From positions 1 to 40,264 of the forward strand of contig DISR01000038.1 in NCBI GenBank assembly GCA_002421825.1: a stretch of 40,264 nt of DNA. Reading direction: 5' to 3'. The translations under genes were made by a program, and so were the position numbers. The notes beneath the pieces were generated by a model. That model saw nothing but the letters and a program-made list of their open reading frames with translations. It was not told the DNA's origin and did no database searches. The first letter of the stretch is position 1, and each line of letters begins with the position of its first letter. Of this stretch, positions 1 through 8,177 are shown one piece after another. The DNA comes from Thiobacillus sp. UBA6205. Lineage in GTDB: Bacteria; Pseudomonadota; Gammaproteobacteria; Burkholderiales; Thiobacillaceae.

Positions 1-48
1 CGCCGCGATTCAACCCAAACCCCATCGGCCCGAGGGCGGGCCTCCTGC
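1..48 (-). repeat. REP-like paired-hairpin element, copy 1 (truncated by window edge)
   Basis: Positions 27-42 form a perfect 6-bp hairpin, GGCCCG-AGGG-CGGGCC. It is followed outward by CTCCTGC and preceded by a spacer and CGCCGCGATT, which looks like half of a second hairpin cut by the window edge. The reverse complement matches the complete copy at 30068-30130, so this is a dispersed element rather than a chance palindrome. It lies upstream of the cytochrome c gene. Confidence 0.6.
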
Positions 49-115
49 GGCTAAAGACTTTTTGACGGCATCCGTTATTAATGCGACTTTATTGTCCTGA
101 ATATAACCGTCCACC

Positions 116-718
116 ATGAAAATGCACACCCACTTCGCACTGGCTGGCCTGATGCTGTGCACGTCTGCGCACGCAGCCGATCCCAGGTCCGCCGTCAACG
201 AGACCGCCCTCAAGAATGGGCAGCAAAACGCCCAGTTCTGCCACCACTGCCACGACGGGGGCAGCAACAGCGCGCGCGACGACGTCCCTAACCTCGCCGG
301 ACAGAACGAGGCTTATCTGTTCACCCAGATGAACAAGTTCGCGTCGGGCCAGCGCAAAAACCAATTCATGGAAGCCCTGATCAAGGCGCTCACGCCCGAG
401 GAACGCAAGAACATCGCGCTGTATTTCTCGAAGCAGGAAGCCGCGTCGAAACCGGCCGCGGTCGCGAATGCGGGTCAGGCAGCGGCGGGCAAAAAGCTGT
501 ACAACAGCCTGTGCGCCAGTTGCCATGGGACCAACGCCTACGGCACGGAAAACGTGCCACACCTGGCTGGCCAGCAGGCAGGTTATCTGAGAAATTCGCT
601 GACGCGCTACCGCAACGGCAGCGGCGAACGCATCGATCCGCAGATGGCCGCCTATACCCTCGACCTCAAGGATAGCGATATCGTGAACCTGGCGGCTTAT
701 CTGGCGAGCATGCGGTAA
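116..718 (+). CDS. Dihaem cytochrome c, c4-like, periplasmic
   Basis: A 200-residue protein with a Sec signal peptide (cleavage near HAA, residues 19-21) and two similar cytochrome c domains. The haem sites are C42-H-H-C45-H46 and C133-A-S-C136-H137. Candidate methionine axial ligands are M85 and M177. Two class I domains in about 180 mature residues is the cytochrome c4 layout; such proteins pass electrons to terminal oxidases in the periplasm. It stands alone on the plus strand and could accept electrons from the flavocytochrome c at 6.3-7.9 kb (inference). The start gives a compact n-region (MKMH); the next ATG at codon 3 is also possible. Other dihaem c553/c4-type proteins cannot be excluded. 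Confidence 0.85.
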   Translation: MKMHTHFALAGLMLCTSAHAADPRSAVNETALKNGQQNAQFCHHCHDGGSNSARDDVPNLAGQNEAYLFTQMNKFASGQRKNQFMEALIKALTPEERKNIALYFSKQEAASKPAAVANAGQAAAGKKLYNSLCASCHGTNAYGTENVPHLAGQQAGYLRNSLTRYRNGSGERIDPQMAAYTLDLKDSDIVNLAAYLASMR

Positions 719-727
719 AGCAGAAGC

Positions 728-874
728 TTAACCACGGGATGCACGGGAAACACCGGGGAAAACAAATCAGGAATCGACAACAGCAAGCTGGACATCATGG
801 CTGGCAGAACGCCGGCCATTGAAAAATCATTTTCTCTTCGCTTTCCCCGTGCGCCCCGTGTCCCCCGCGGTTAA
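728..874. repeat. CACGGGG inverted-repeat element, copy A
   Basis: The left arm (728-762) begins TTAACCACGGG and continues with further CACGGG units. The right arm (842-874) is its inverted counterpart, CCCCGTGCGCCCCGTG then CCCCCGCGGTTAA. The arms are separated by about 80 bases of unrelated sequence. The same architecture occurs at 9977, 20996 and 23707. It fills the space between the convergent cytochrome c and DUF3301 genes, where it could act as a bidirectional terminator (inference). Confidence 0.8.
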
Positions 875-906
875 ACGCCTTTCACAGAACCAACCCGGAT
901 CGCCGA

Positions 907-1218
907 TCAGTCCACCAGCCACAGCCGCGCCAGGTTGACGTCCTGCACCCGGCCGCCCAAGAGCCTTACCCTGCCCTGCTGGCGGTCGTCGCCGGTGGTG
1001 CTGAATTCGAAGCGAAAATGGCGCTCGAGGATGAGTCGGCCTTCGTCATTGCGCGCGAAGCGCAGGCTGGACTGGGCGACGGTGTCGTCGAGAAACTGCA
1101 CTTCGGCCTGCTCGCACGCGCGCCGCGCCGCGGCATAGGCGGCCTCACGCGCCTTGAGGCTGTCCAACACGAACCAGACGGCCAGGGCCAGCAGCAGGAA
1201 AACGATCAGCTCTGTCAT
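907..1218 (-). CDS. DUF3301 family small membrane-anchored protein
   Basis: A 103-residue protein with one N-terminal membrane helix (residues about 4-20, LIVFLLLALAVWFVL). A short charged helix rich in Ala and Arg follows, then a small soluble domain containing RHFRFEFSTTGDDRQQGRVRLLG. Length and pattern match the uncharacterised DUF3301 family of beta- and gammaproteobacteria. No catalytic motif is visible and the function is unknown. It lies downstream of rhlE on the same strand, separated by a TTTCAAG inverted repeat. Confidence 0.7.
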   Translation of the reverse strand: MTELIVFLLLALAVWFVLDSLKAREAAYAAARRACEQAEVQFLDDTVAQSSLRFARNDEGRLILERHFRFEFSTTGDDRQQGRVRLLGGRVQDVNLARLWLVD

Positions 1219-1240
1219 GAGAAAACTCAGGTGCAGGTAT

Positions 1241-1305
1241 CAAGTTTCAAGTTTCAAGGTTCTTTCTTGAAGGCGCGCAGCGCCGCTCTTGCACCTTGAA
1301 GCTTG
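1241..1305. repeat. CAAGTTTCAAG inverted repeat with internal GC palindrome
   Basis: The left arm (1241-1260) contains two CAAGTTT units ending in TTTCAAGGT. The right arm (1293-1305), ACCTTGAAGCTTG, is its inverse with one mismatch. Between them GGCGC-GCA-GCGCC (1272-1284) is a perfect 5-bp stem. It sits just after the rhlE stop and upstream of the DUF3301 gene. It could be a terminator or another mobile palindromic element; only one copy was noticed. Confidence 0.5.
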
Positions 1306-1311
1306 CCGAAT

Positions 1312-2601
1312 CTATTCCTGGGAAGCGGCCGGCTTGCGGAACAAGGCGGCGACCTGCTTGGCCGGGCGCTTGGACGGCGTGGGAGAACTCACGGGCACCG
1401 GGCGCGAGATAACCGGCGCCGGCACGGTCGGCGGACGGTAGTCCGGCACCTGCGCGGCGCCCGGCGAGTAGCCCGGCACCAGGATCTGCTCGATGGTCTT
1501 GCCGATGAGTTTTTCGATGTCCTTGAGGTAGCGCGCCTCGTCCTCGGTCATCAGCGAAATGGCTTCGCCGGAAGCGCCGGCGCGGCCGGTGCGGCCGATG
1601 CGGTGCACGTAGTCCTCGGCATTGTGCGGCAGGTCGTAGTTGATGACGTAGGGCAAGGCCGAGATGTCGAGGCCGCGCGCGGCCACGTCGGTCGCCACCA
1701 GCACGCCGACTTCGCCGGACTTGAAATCGTCCAGCGCCTTGATGCGCTCGCCCTGGGTCTTGTCGCCATGGATGGCGGCGGCATGGATGCCGGACTTGTT
1801 GAGTTCGTTGGCGAGCCGGTTGGCGCCCAGCTTGGTGCCGGTAAACACCAGCACCTGGTTGAGCTTGCGGCTGCGGATGAGGTGGATCAGCAGCGCGCGC
1901 TTCTTCTCGTGATGCACCGGATGCAGCACCAGGGTGACGTTTTCCGCGGTGGCGTTGCGGCGCGCGACTTCGATGCGCTGCGGGTTGTTGAGGATGGTGC
2001 GCGCCAGCGTTTCGATTTCCTGCGGGAAGGTGGCGGAGAACATCAGGTTCTGGCGCTGCACCGGCAGCAGGCTGACGATGCGCTTGAGATCGGGCATGAA
2101 GCCCATGTCCAGCATGCGGTCAGCTTCATCCAGCACCAGCATGGATACTTGCGACAGCTGCAGCGTCTTGTTCTGCACGTGGTCGAGCAGGCGCCCGGGC
2201 GTGGCGACGAGGATTTCGACGCCGGTTTTCAGCACCGGGATCTGGATGTCGATGTTGACGCCGCCGTACACGCACAGCGAGCGCAGCGGCAGGTATTTGG
2301 TATAGGCCTTGATGCTTTCCTCGACCTGGATCGCCAGTTCGCGCGTGGGCGCGAGAATGAGCGCGCGGATGGGATGGCGCGCGGGCGAGGTGCTGGTGCT
2401 GGCCATGGGCGCCAGCTTTTCGATGATGGGCAATGCGAAGCCGGCGGTTTTTCCCGTTCCGGTTTGTGCGGCGGCAAGCACGTCGTGTCCGGCAAGCGCC
2501 ACAGGAATCACGGCGTCCTGGATCGGCGACGGTTCCTTGTAGCCAAGGTCGGTCAGTGCGTTGAGTATTTCGGGGCGCAGCCCCAGGTCGGTAAAAGCCA
2601 T
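1312..2601 (-). CDS. rhlE: DEAD-box ATP-dependent RNA helicase, RhlE type
   Basis: A 429-residue RNA helicase with the motifs in order: Q motif (GYKEPSPIQ), Walker A AQTGTGKT, PTRELA, TPGR, DEAD, SAT, then the second RecA domain with VATDVAARGLD and HRIGRTGRAG. The tail is Pro/Ser/Lys-rich and basic, as in RhlE. These enzymes remodel RNA in ribosome maturation and mRNA decay. The ATG at 2601 is preceded by AGGAG and begins MAFTDLGL, the usual RhlE N-terminus; the open frame runs further upstream but overlaps the MBL hydrolase gene. It is last in the dapA-bamC-MBL-rhlE run, with a 17-base gap to its neighbour. Confidence 0.93.
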   Translation of the reverse strand: MAFTDLGLRPEILNALTDLGYKEPSPIQDAVIPVALAGHDVLAAAQTGTGKTAGFALPIIEKLAPMASTSTSPARHPIRALILAPTRELAIQVEESIKAYTKYLPLRSLCVYGGVNIDIQIPVLKTGVEILVATPGRLLDHVQNKTLQLSQVSMLVLDEADRMLDMGFMPDLKRIVSLLPVQRQNLMFSATFPQEIETLARTILNNPQRIEVARRNATAENVTLVLHPVHHEKKRALLIHLIRSRKLNQVLVFTGTKLGANRLANELNKSGIHAAAIHGDKTQGERIKALDDFKSGEVGVLVATDVAARGLDISALPYVINYDLPHNAEDYVHRIGRTGRAGASGEAISLMTEDEARYLKDIEKLIGKTIEQILVPGYSPGAAQVPDYRPPTVPAPVISRPVPVSSPTPSKRPAKQVAALFRKPAASQE

Positions 2602-2618
2602 AGTCTCCTGTCGGCGGT

Positions 2619-3392
2619 TTAATCGATGGCCCGCCAGCCGAACCCGCCGTCCTGGCAGGCCACTTCTATCCATTCCGCTTCGCAATCCAACTCCTCGGCC
2701 AGCGCCTGTCTTGCCAGCGCGGGGGTATTGTTTTTCTGCGAAAGGTGCGCCGCAATCACGTGGCGCAGCCTGGACACGTCCATTTGCTTCAGCAGCGCGG
2801 CCGCCTGGCGGTTTTCCAGATGGCCGTAGTTGCCGCCGACACGTTTTTTCAGGGCCGGCGGATACGGCCCCGCAGCCAGCATGCCGGCATCGTGGTTGCA
2901 CTCCAGCACCAGCGCCTGCACCCCGCCCAGGCTGGCGGCGATGTGCGGGGTGACATGGCCGGCATCGGTCAGCACGCCCAGCTTGCGCCGACCTGCGCGG
3001 AACACGAACTGCACCGGCTCGCGCGCATCGTGCGGCACCGCAAAGGGCTGGATTTCCAGTTCGCCGACCGAAAATGGACGATGCGGGTCGATCATTTCCA
3101 GCCAGGGAACCACGTCTGCCTGCGCGCGCCAGTTGATCCAGGTGCCGTGCGTGCACCACACCGGCAACTCGTACTTTGCCGCCAGCCGGGCCACGCCGCC
3201 GATGTGGTCGCCGTGTTCGTGGGTCACGAGCACCGCGTCCAGATCTTCCGGCGCAAGCCCCAGGCGCGCCAGGCGCGCGCGGGTTTCCGCGAGCGAAAAC
3301 CCGCAGTCCATCAGCACCCGCGTGGTGCCGGATTCAACGACCAGGCCGTTGCCTTCGGAACCGCTGCCGATGCTTGCGAACCTGAGCGGCAT
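2619..3392 (-). CDS. MBL-fold metallo-hydrolase (YycJ/PhnP-like)
   Basis: A 257-residue metallo-beta-lactamase-fold protein. The metal motif T-H-E-H-G-D-H is at about residues 58-64, with further conserved positions in LTDAGHVT and LECNHD and a histidine in the C-terminal IAAHLSQKN. The N-terminus FASIGSGSEGN is typical of the YycJ/phosphodiesterase-like branch. The substrate is unknown; relatives hydrolyse cyclic phosphodiesters or nucleic acid ends. It begins 7 bases after bamC, so the two are very likely cotranscribed, an arrangement common in Betaproteobacteria. Confidence 0.85.
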   Translation of the reverse strand: MPLRFASIGSGSEGNGLVVESGTTRVLMDCGFSLAETRARLARLGLAPEDLDAVLVTHEHGDHIGGVARLAAKYELPVWCTHGTWINWRAQADVVPWLEMIDPHRPFSVGELEIQPFAVPHDAREPVQFVFRAGRRKLGVLTDAGHVTPHIAASLGGVQALVLECNHDAGMLAAGPYPPALKKRVGGNYGHLENRQAAALLKQMDVSRLRHVIAAHLSQKNNTPALARQALAEELDCEAEWIEVACQDGGFGWRAID

Positions 3393-3399
3393 GCTGCGC

Positions 3400-4488
3400 T
3401 TACTTCAGTTCCTTGTGCAGCAGATTGACGATCCGCTTCTGCGTGTTGGGGTCGACGCCCTTGCCATCGCCGCCCGCCACCGCGACGCGCGTCTTGCCAT
3501 CCTGCTCCGCGACGCGGATCCGCAATTGCGGCGAAGTCTGTTCCGGCTTGCCGCGCCAGAAGGCCAGCTTGGCGAAGATGCCATCGTCGCGTTTGGTCTC
3601 GTTGTCGATCTGCGGATCGATGTAACGCACGTAGTAGGTGCCGCGCGAACGGTCGCGGTCTTCCACGGCGAAGCCGATGCGGTCGAGCGCAAGGCCGACA
3701 CGGCGCCAGGCACGGTCGAAGGCCTCGTCCATTTCGAGTTCGGTTCCGACGATGCGCGCCATCTCGGGCGCCTGCTGCCTGGTGAGCAGGGTCTCGGCGC
3801 GCGCTTCCTCCACGCCGAAGCGCAGCATCAGGCGGCGCAGCATCTCGGCCTCCAGTTCCGGATCGGCCGGGCGCGGCTGCCACACGGTGCGGTCCTTGCC
3901 TTCGGTGGCATACACCTCGTACATGCCGCGGTGGCTGATGTAGATTTCGGTGCCGCCGGCCGACTTCTCGACGCGGGTGCGGAACTTGTCGCGCTCGGGC
4001 GTGGAATACAGGCCCTCGACCACGCGGCCGATGCTGCGGCGGATGAAGTCCTGCGGGATGTTGGCACGGTTCTCGGCCCAGTCGGTTTCCATCACGCCGG
4101 TTTCCCTGGACTCCAGATTGATGATGAAGCCGAGTTCCTGCCAGAACTCCCTGATCACCGGCCACACCTGCTCGGGCGCGGCGGAAACCACCAGCCAGCG
4201 CTGGCTGCCGGCACGCTCGATGCGCGCCTTTTCCTGCTCGGGCAGCAGGGTGCCGTCACCTGCCGGTTTTTCCCTGCGCTCCTTGGAATAGGCGGAGAAG
4301 GTCGCCGCGCCGGAGCTGCCCGTATCGGGCACGCTGTAGCGGTTGTCGCCGGTGGGGGCGGTGAGGTCGGGCGGCATTTCCAGCGAGGGCGCCTTGCCGG
4401 CCGACTTGTAATCGATTTTCTTCGGTTCCAGCAGCTCACAGCCGCCCAGCGCCAGCGCTGCAATTGCCACGGTAATCAGTAAACGCAT
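3400..4488 (-). CDS. bamC: Outer membrane assembly lipoprotein BamC (NlpB)
   Basis: A lipoprotein of about 362 residues with a short signal peptide and the lipobox LGGC. It is followed by the conserved BamC N-terminal segment (KKIDYKSAGKAPSLEMPPDLT) that contacts BamD, then two helix-grip domains. BamC is an accessory part of the BAM complex that inserts beta-barrel proteins in the outer membrane. I chose the ATG at 4488 because GAGG lies 6 bases upstream; an ATG at 4494 and a GTG at 4500 overlapping the dapA stop are alternatives. The dapA-bamC order is widely conserved in proteobacteria. Confidence 0.93.
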   Translation of the reverse strand: MRLLITVAIAALALGGCELLEPKKIDYKSAGKAPSLEMPPDLTAPTGDNRYSVPDTGSSGAATFSAYSKERREKPAGDGTLLPEQEKARIERAGSQRWLVVSAAPEQVWPVIREFWQELGFIINLESRETGVMETDWAENRANIPQDFIRRSIGRVVEGLYSTPERDKFRTRVEKSAGGTEIYISHRGMYEVYATEGKDRTVWQPRPADPELEAEMLRRLMLRFGVEEARAETLLTRQQAPEMARIVGTELEMDEAFDRAWRRVGLALDRIGFAVEDRDRSRGTYYVRYIDPQIDNETKRDDGIFAKLAFWRGKPEQTSPQLRIRVAEQDGKTRVAVAGGDGKGVDPNTQKRIVNLLHKELK

Positions 4489-4496
4489 CTTCATCC

Positions 4497-5372
4497 TCAC
4501 AGAACGCCGGCCTGTTTCATCACGGCGCGCAGGGTTTCATGGTGGGCCGCCGACAGCGGGGACAGCGGCAGCCTCAGGCCATGTTCGATTTTGCCCATTT
4601 CGGCCAGCGCCCATTTCACCGGGATCGGGTTGGCCTCGACGAACAGCTTGGTATGCAGCCCGAACAACTGCAGATTGATCTCGCGGGCGCGCTGCAGGTT
4701 CCCGGCAAATGCGGCCTCGCACATCTCGTGCATCAGCCTGGGCGCGACGTTGGTGGTCACGGAAATCACGCCGTGGCCGCCCAGCAGCATGAAGGCCAGG
4801 CCGCTGGCATCATCGCCGCTGTAAAGCGCGAAATCGGCGGGGGCGCGGCGGATCAGGTCGGTGGCGCGCTCGATGCTGCCGGTGGCGTCCTTGATGCCGA
4901 CGATGCCGGGAATCTCGGCCAGGCGCAGCACGGTGTCGTTGGCCAGGTCGGTGACGGTGCGCCCCGGCACGTTGTAGAGCACGACGGGGATGTCCACCCC
5001 CTCGGCGATGGCCTTGAAGTGGCGGTAGAGCCCCTCCTGGGTGGGCTTGTTGTAATACGGCACCACCGAGAGCACGGCATCGGCGCCCGCGGCCTTGGCG
5101 CAATGCGTAAGTTCGATGGCCTCGCGCGTGGAATTGCCGCCGGTGCCGGCGATCACCGGAATGCGCCCGGCGATCTGTTCCACCGTCACGCGGATGAGTT
5201 CGCAATGCTCGTCGTAGTCAACGGTCGGCGACTCGCCCGTGGTGCCGACCACCACGATGCCGTCGGTGCCTTGTTCGACATGCCAGTCGAGCAATTTGCG
5301 CAGGCCGGGAAAGTCCAGGCTGCCGTCTTCATGCATGGGGGTGGCGATCGCCACCAGACTGCCCTTGATCAT
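4497..5372 (-). CDS. dapA: 4-hydroxy-tetrahydrodipicolinate synthase
   Basis: A 291-residue TIM-barrel enzyme that condenses pyruvate with aspartate semialdehyde, the first committed step of lysine and diaminopimelate synthesis. Visible motifs are GTTGESPT, the catalytic tyrosine in VLYNVPGR, and the Schiff-base lysine in GIVGIKDATGS. Length and N-terminus (MIKGSLVAIATPM) match the family. It is first in the minus-strand run dapA-bamC-MBL-rhlE and lies 40 bases downstream of fliR. Confidence 0.97.
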   Translation of the reverse strand: MIKGSLVAIATPMHEDGSLDFPGLRKLLDWHVEQGTDGIVVVGTTGESPTVDYDEHCELIRVTVEQIAGRIPVIAGTGGNSTREAIELTHCAKAAGADAVLSVVPYYNKPTQEGLYRHFKAIAEGVDIPVVLYNVPGRTVTDLANDTVLRLAEIPGIVGIKDATGSIERATDLIRRAPADFALYSGDDASGLAFMLLGGHGVISVTTNVAPRLMHEMCEAAFAGNLQRAREINLQLFGLHTKLFVEANPIPVKWALAEMGKIEHGLRLPLSPLSAAHHETLRAVMKQAGVL

Positions 5373-5412
5373 CGATGCTGCGGCCGAAAATAAAAGGCCA
5401 ATTCTAAACCAT

Positions 5413-6156
5413 TCAAAGCATAAGCTGGGGCATTAGCTTGGCGAACAGGCCGCCGAGACCGGATACCAGCAAGGGCACGGCCAGGGCCAGCCCGCCCAGC
5501 AGAGCGAAGGCGCCCATGGTCAGCCCCACCGAGAAGCTGTCCACGCCGGGCAGCGTGCGGCTCATGACGGCGAAGGCGAAATGTGCCAGCAGTATCAGTA
5601 CCAGCAAGGGCAGGGCCAGTTGCAGCGCGGCGGCCAGCAGCGTGCCGCCGGCCTCGGCCAGTGCCAGGGCCGATGCCGCCTCCGGCAGCGCGGCCGCGGG
5701 AACGGCGGCAAAACTCGCAGCGATGCCCTGCACCACCAGCAGATGGCCGTTGGCGGAAAAGAAAGCCAGCAGCGCGAGCCACCAGGCCAGGGTCCGCAAC
5801 ACCGCGTCGAGGCCGCCCTTCTGCTCCGGCGCCGCCTGGCTCAGGCCCTGGCTGGCGGTGAGCCCGATCATGGACAGCGCGGTTTCCGCCACGGCCACCA
5901 AAAGACGCGTGGCAAAGCCCAGCACCGCGCCGGCCAGAAAGGACAGCGCCAGCGCAATCAGGCCGGCGGCGGAAAATGGCTCGACCTGCGCCGCCTCCAG
6001 CCCCGGCGCCCAGGCCCACGCCAGCGCACCCGCCACGAACAGGCGCAGGCTCCAGGGCAGCCGCCCCATGAGCGGGTCGACCGCGGCCCAGCCGAGCAGG
6101 CGCGCAAAGACGAACAGCCAGGTCGCAAGCAGTGGTTGTGGAATGGAGAAATCCAT
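5413..6156 (-). CDS. fliR: Flagellar biosynthetic protein FliR
   Basis: A 247-residue polytopic membrane protein of the flagellar type III export gate. It starts MDFSIPQPLLATWLFVFARLLG, with the FliR-typical LATWLFVFARL, and carries about six hydrophobic segments. The conserved polar patch is seen in ALSMIGLTASQGLSQA, and the C-terminal region contains VMSRTLPGVDSFSVGLTMG. FliR packs with FliP and FliQ into the export-gate helix. The longer open frame upstream has no membrane character, so the ATG at 6156 is preferred. Normally fliR directly follows fliQ; here fccBA and a coiled-coil gene lie between them, and flhB is not found downstream. Confidence 0.9.
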   Translation of the reverse strand: MDFSIPQPLLATWLFVFARLLGWAAVDPLMGRLPWSLRLFVAGALAWAWAPGLEAAQVEPFSAAGLIALALSFLAGAVLGFATRLLVAVAETALSMIGLTASQGLSQAAPEQKGGLDAVLRTLAWWLALLAFFSANGHLLVVQGIAASFAAVPAAALPEAASALALAEAGGTLLAAALQLALPLLVLILLAHFAFAVMSRTLPGVDSFSVGLTMGAFALLGGLALAVPLLVSGLGGLFAKLMPQLML

Positions 6157-6237
6157 GGTTCGCTCAATAATGCACGCGCGCGCGCCGCAAGGCGAGCATT
6201 GCATTCTGCGCATGCCGTCGCCCGATTGCCCGGACAC

Positions 6238-6261
6238 AAAAAAGGGCAGCCGGGGCTGCCC
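6238..6261 (-). terminator. Rho-independent terminator after fccB
   Basis: Read on the minus strand, a perfect 8-bp stem GGGCAGCC / GGCTGCCC with a 2-base loop (6244-6261) is followed by six T residues (6243-6238). This is a canonical intrinsic terminator placed 38 bases past the fccB stop codon and upstream of fliR. It implies that fliR is not simply read through from fccAB. Confidence 0.85.
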
Positions 6262-6298
6262 AAAAACTCCATATTGAGGAGGGGTGGTTTGAAACGGC

Positions 6299-7603
6299 TC
6301 AGCCGAAAGTGTCCTGGGTAATGCCCTTGTACCAGCCCTGGGCATAATTCGCCTCCTGCACGCGCTGCAGGCGCGGCGCATCCTTGGGACTGAGACCGCC
6401 CGCTTCATTGATGCCTTTCAGCACGCCCTTTTCGTCGAGCCGATACACGGCCGCAACGCTGATGCCGTATTCCGGGCTGACCAGGCTGTAGCAGGTGTTG
6501 ACGTGCGAGGGCAGCGGCGGCTTGACGCCGCGGAACAGCGAGACGATGGCTGCCGCGGTCATCTTGGCGATGTTGTTCGCGGAGTGCCCGGACTTGGGCA
6601 AGGCGCCGGCAACGGCAGAGTCGCCGATCACGTGGATGTTCGGCACCTGCGTGGACTCGAAGGTGTGCTGGTTGACCGGACACCAGCCCGCCTCGTTGGC
6701 CAGCCCGCTCTTGGATGCGATCTCGCCGGCCCGCTGCGCCGGAATGAAGTTGATGACATCGCCCTTGTGCGTGGTCAGCCCTTCGTCGGTGTAGACCGTG
6801 TTGGTTTTCGTATCCACGCGGCTGACCTTGCCGCCCTTGGAGGCGGGCACGAACTCGATCATGCCGGGATACAGCTCGTTCCAGGCATCCATGAACAGGC
6901 CCTGCTTGGAGAAGCCTTCCTTGGCGTCGAGGATGAGGATCTTCGAGCGCGGCTTGTGGGCCTTGAAGTAGTGGGCGACCATGCTCGCCCGCTCCGGCGG
7001 CCCCGGCGGGCAGCGGAAGGGCATGGGCGGCGGGCAGAGGATGAAGGTGCCGCCGTCGGGCATGGCATGCAGTTGCTTTTGCAGCAGCACCGTCTGCGGG
7101 CCGGCCTTCCATGCATGCGGTATCAGCTCGCTGGCCGCCTCGTCGTAGCCCTCGACTGCGTTCCAGCGGAAATCGATGCCGGGCGACATCACCAGGCGGT
7201 CATACTCGACGGTCTTGCCGCTGGCAAGGCTGACGACACGCCTGGTCGCGTCGATCGAGGTCACCCGATCCTGCACGACGTTCACGCCATGCTTGCTGCG
7301 CAAGGCGTCGTAGTTCTGGGTGATGTCGGTCAGCGTGCGGACGCCGCCCAGCACCCAGTTGCTGCCCGGGCAGGTGACGTAATTGGCATTCTGCTCGATC
7401 ATGGTGACGTTGAGCGTCGGATCGTAGATGCGCAGATACTTGGCACACGTCGCGCCGCCGAAGCCGCCGCCGACGACCACGACCCGAGGCGCCGCCTTGG
7501 ACGACTTGGGAACCGTTTCGCAGCCTGCGTTCAGGCCCAGCGCCGACGCGGCGCCGCCGGCGCCGAGCAGTTTTACAAAATCCCTACGTGATATGCCAGC
7601 CAT
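6299..7603 (-). CDS. fccB: Flavocytochrome c sulfide dehydrogenase, FAD subunit
   Basis: A 434-residue flavoprotein that oxidises sulfide to sulfur species in the periplasm and passes electrons to the haem subunit FccA. The N-terminus holds a Tat signal (S-R-R-D-F-V-K, residues 5-11). The FAD-binding motif is GGGFGG (45-50). Cys78, in YVTCPGSNWVLGG, matches the cysteine that binds FAD covalently in characterised FccB. The family signature CPPPMPFRCPPGPPERA (190-206) supplies further conserved cysteines. The stop is followed by a strong terminator. fccA lies immediately upstream with a 2-base gap, so the pair forms one transcript. Confidence 0.93.
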   Translation of the reverse strand: MAGISRRDFVKLLGAGGAASALGLNAGCETVPKSSKAAPRVVVVGGGFGGATCAKYLRIYDPTLNVTMIEQNANYVTCPGSNWVLGGVRTLTDITQNYDALRSKHGVNVVQDRVTSIDATRRVVSLASGKTVEYDRLVMSPGIDFRWNAVEGYDEAASELIPHAWKAGPQTVLLQKQLHAMPDGGTFILCPPPMPFRCPPGPPERASMVAHYFKAHKPRSKILILDAKEGFSKQGLFMDAWNELYPGMIEFVPASKGGKVSRVDTKTNTVYTDEGLTTHKGDVINFIPAQRAGEIASKSGLANEAGWCPVNQHTFESTQVPNIHVIGDSAVAGALPKSGHSANNIAKMTAAAIVSLFRGVKPPLPSHVNTCYSLVSPEYGISVAAVYRLDEKGVLKGINEAGGLSPKDAPRLQRVQEANYAQGWYKGITQDTFG

Positions 7604-7605
7604 TG

Positions 7606-7941
7606 TTATTTCCCCCGCTTCTGAACGTTACCGAAGTACTGCGCCACTTCCTTGACTTCCTCGTCGGTGTAGCCGCTGGCATGACGGCCCATGACCGTCG
7701 AGACGCGCTGCCCGGAACGATAGCCTTGCAGGATGCTCTCCATGCGTTCGGCGGAAATGTCGTTGATGGAGGGAATGGACCCCGGGCTGACGCCGTAGGT
7801 ACCATGGCAGGTGTAGCAGGTCGTGGCGATGACTTGCGCACGGGAAATCTCCTGCGCCTGGATCGTTGTGGCACCAGCTAGTGCCAGGGTGCCAGCCAAG
7901 CCGGAAAAGACGGCTTTGCTGAGTTTGCTAGAAAAAAACAT
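7606..7941 (-). CDS. fccA: Flavocytochrome c, monohaem cytochrome subunit
   Basis: A 111-residue exported cytochrome c: a Sec signal peptide (cleavage near IQA-QE, residue 30), a single haem site C42-Y-T-C45-H46, and a probable methionine ligand at M84 (STVMGRHASGYT). The monohaem form, rather than the dihaem subunit of purple sulfur bacteria, resembles SoxF/FccA of other sulfur oxidisers. It heads the fccAB transcript. The 240-base upstream region carries a small TGAGG-TTCG-CCTCA hairpin but no promoter I would defend. Confidence 0.88.
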   Translation of the reverse strand: MFFSSKLSKAVFSGLAGTLALAGATTIQAQEISRAQVIATTCYTCHGTYGVSPGSIPSINDISAERMESILQGYRSGQRVSTVMGRHASGYTDEEVKEVAQYFGNVQKRGK

Positions 7942-7980
7942 GGGCTAGTCTCCATTGTAAACGTTGCGATTTTTTTAATT

Positions 7981-7994
7981 TGAGGCGAACCTCA
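7981..7994 (-). promoter_or_regulatory. Small inverted repeat upstream of fccA
   Basis: TGAGG and CCTCA flank a four-base loop that reads TTCG on the fccA-coding strand, 40-53 bases upstream of the fccA start. It could be an mRNA-stabilising UUCG tetraloop hairpin or a regulator half-site pair; the sequence alone does not decide. The rest of 7942-8177 shows no gene. Confidence 0.3.
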
Positions 7995-8177
7995 TGCAGC
8001 CCAGGCGGAAATCCCGGCATGCATTTCAATTTCATTGCAACGACCACCTCTTGCAGTGGCTTTCTGGTTATTCAATCAAACGTTCGAGTCTGCTAAAACG
8101 CCGACGCCATAGGCATGCCTCCTCCTTACTTGTTAAAGCTCCAGAAACAGATGAATGAAATCCTGTTGCCGCGGGCG

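Noticed and set aside
1303..2622. Long plus-strand open frame of 439 codons antisense to rhlE
   Set aside because: It is rich in His, Gln, Arg and Gly with no motif, and lies opposite a complete DEAD-box helicase; it is a high-GC shadow frame.
6299..7941. Sulfide:quinone reductase as an alternative to FccB
   Set aside because: The Tat signal, the CPPP...CPPGPPERA signature and the adjacent cytochrome c subunit point to flavocytochrome c instead.
7942..7980. TACAAT as a -10 box for fccA
   Set aside because: It lies about 15 bases before the start codon, leaving almost no leader, and lacks a -35.
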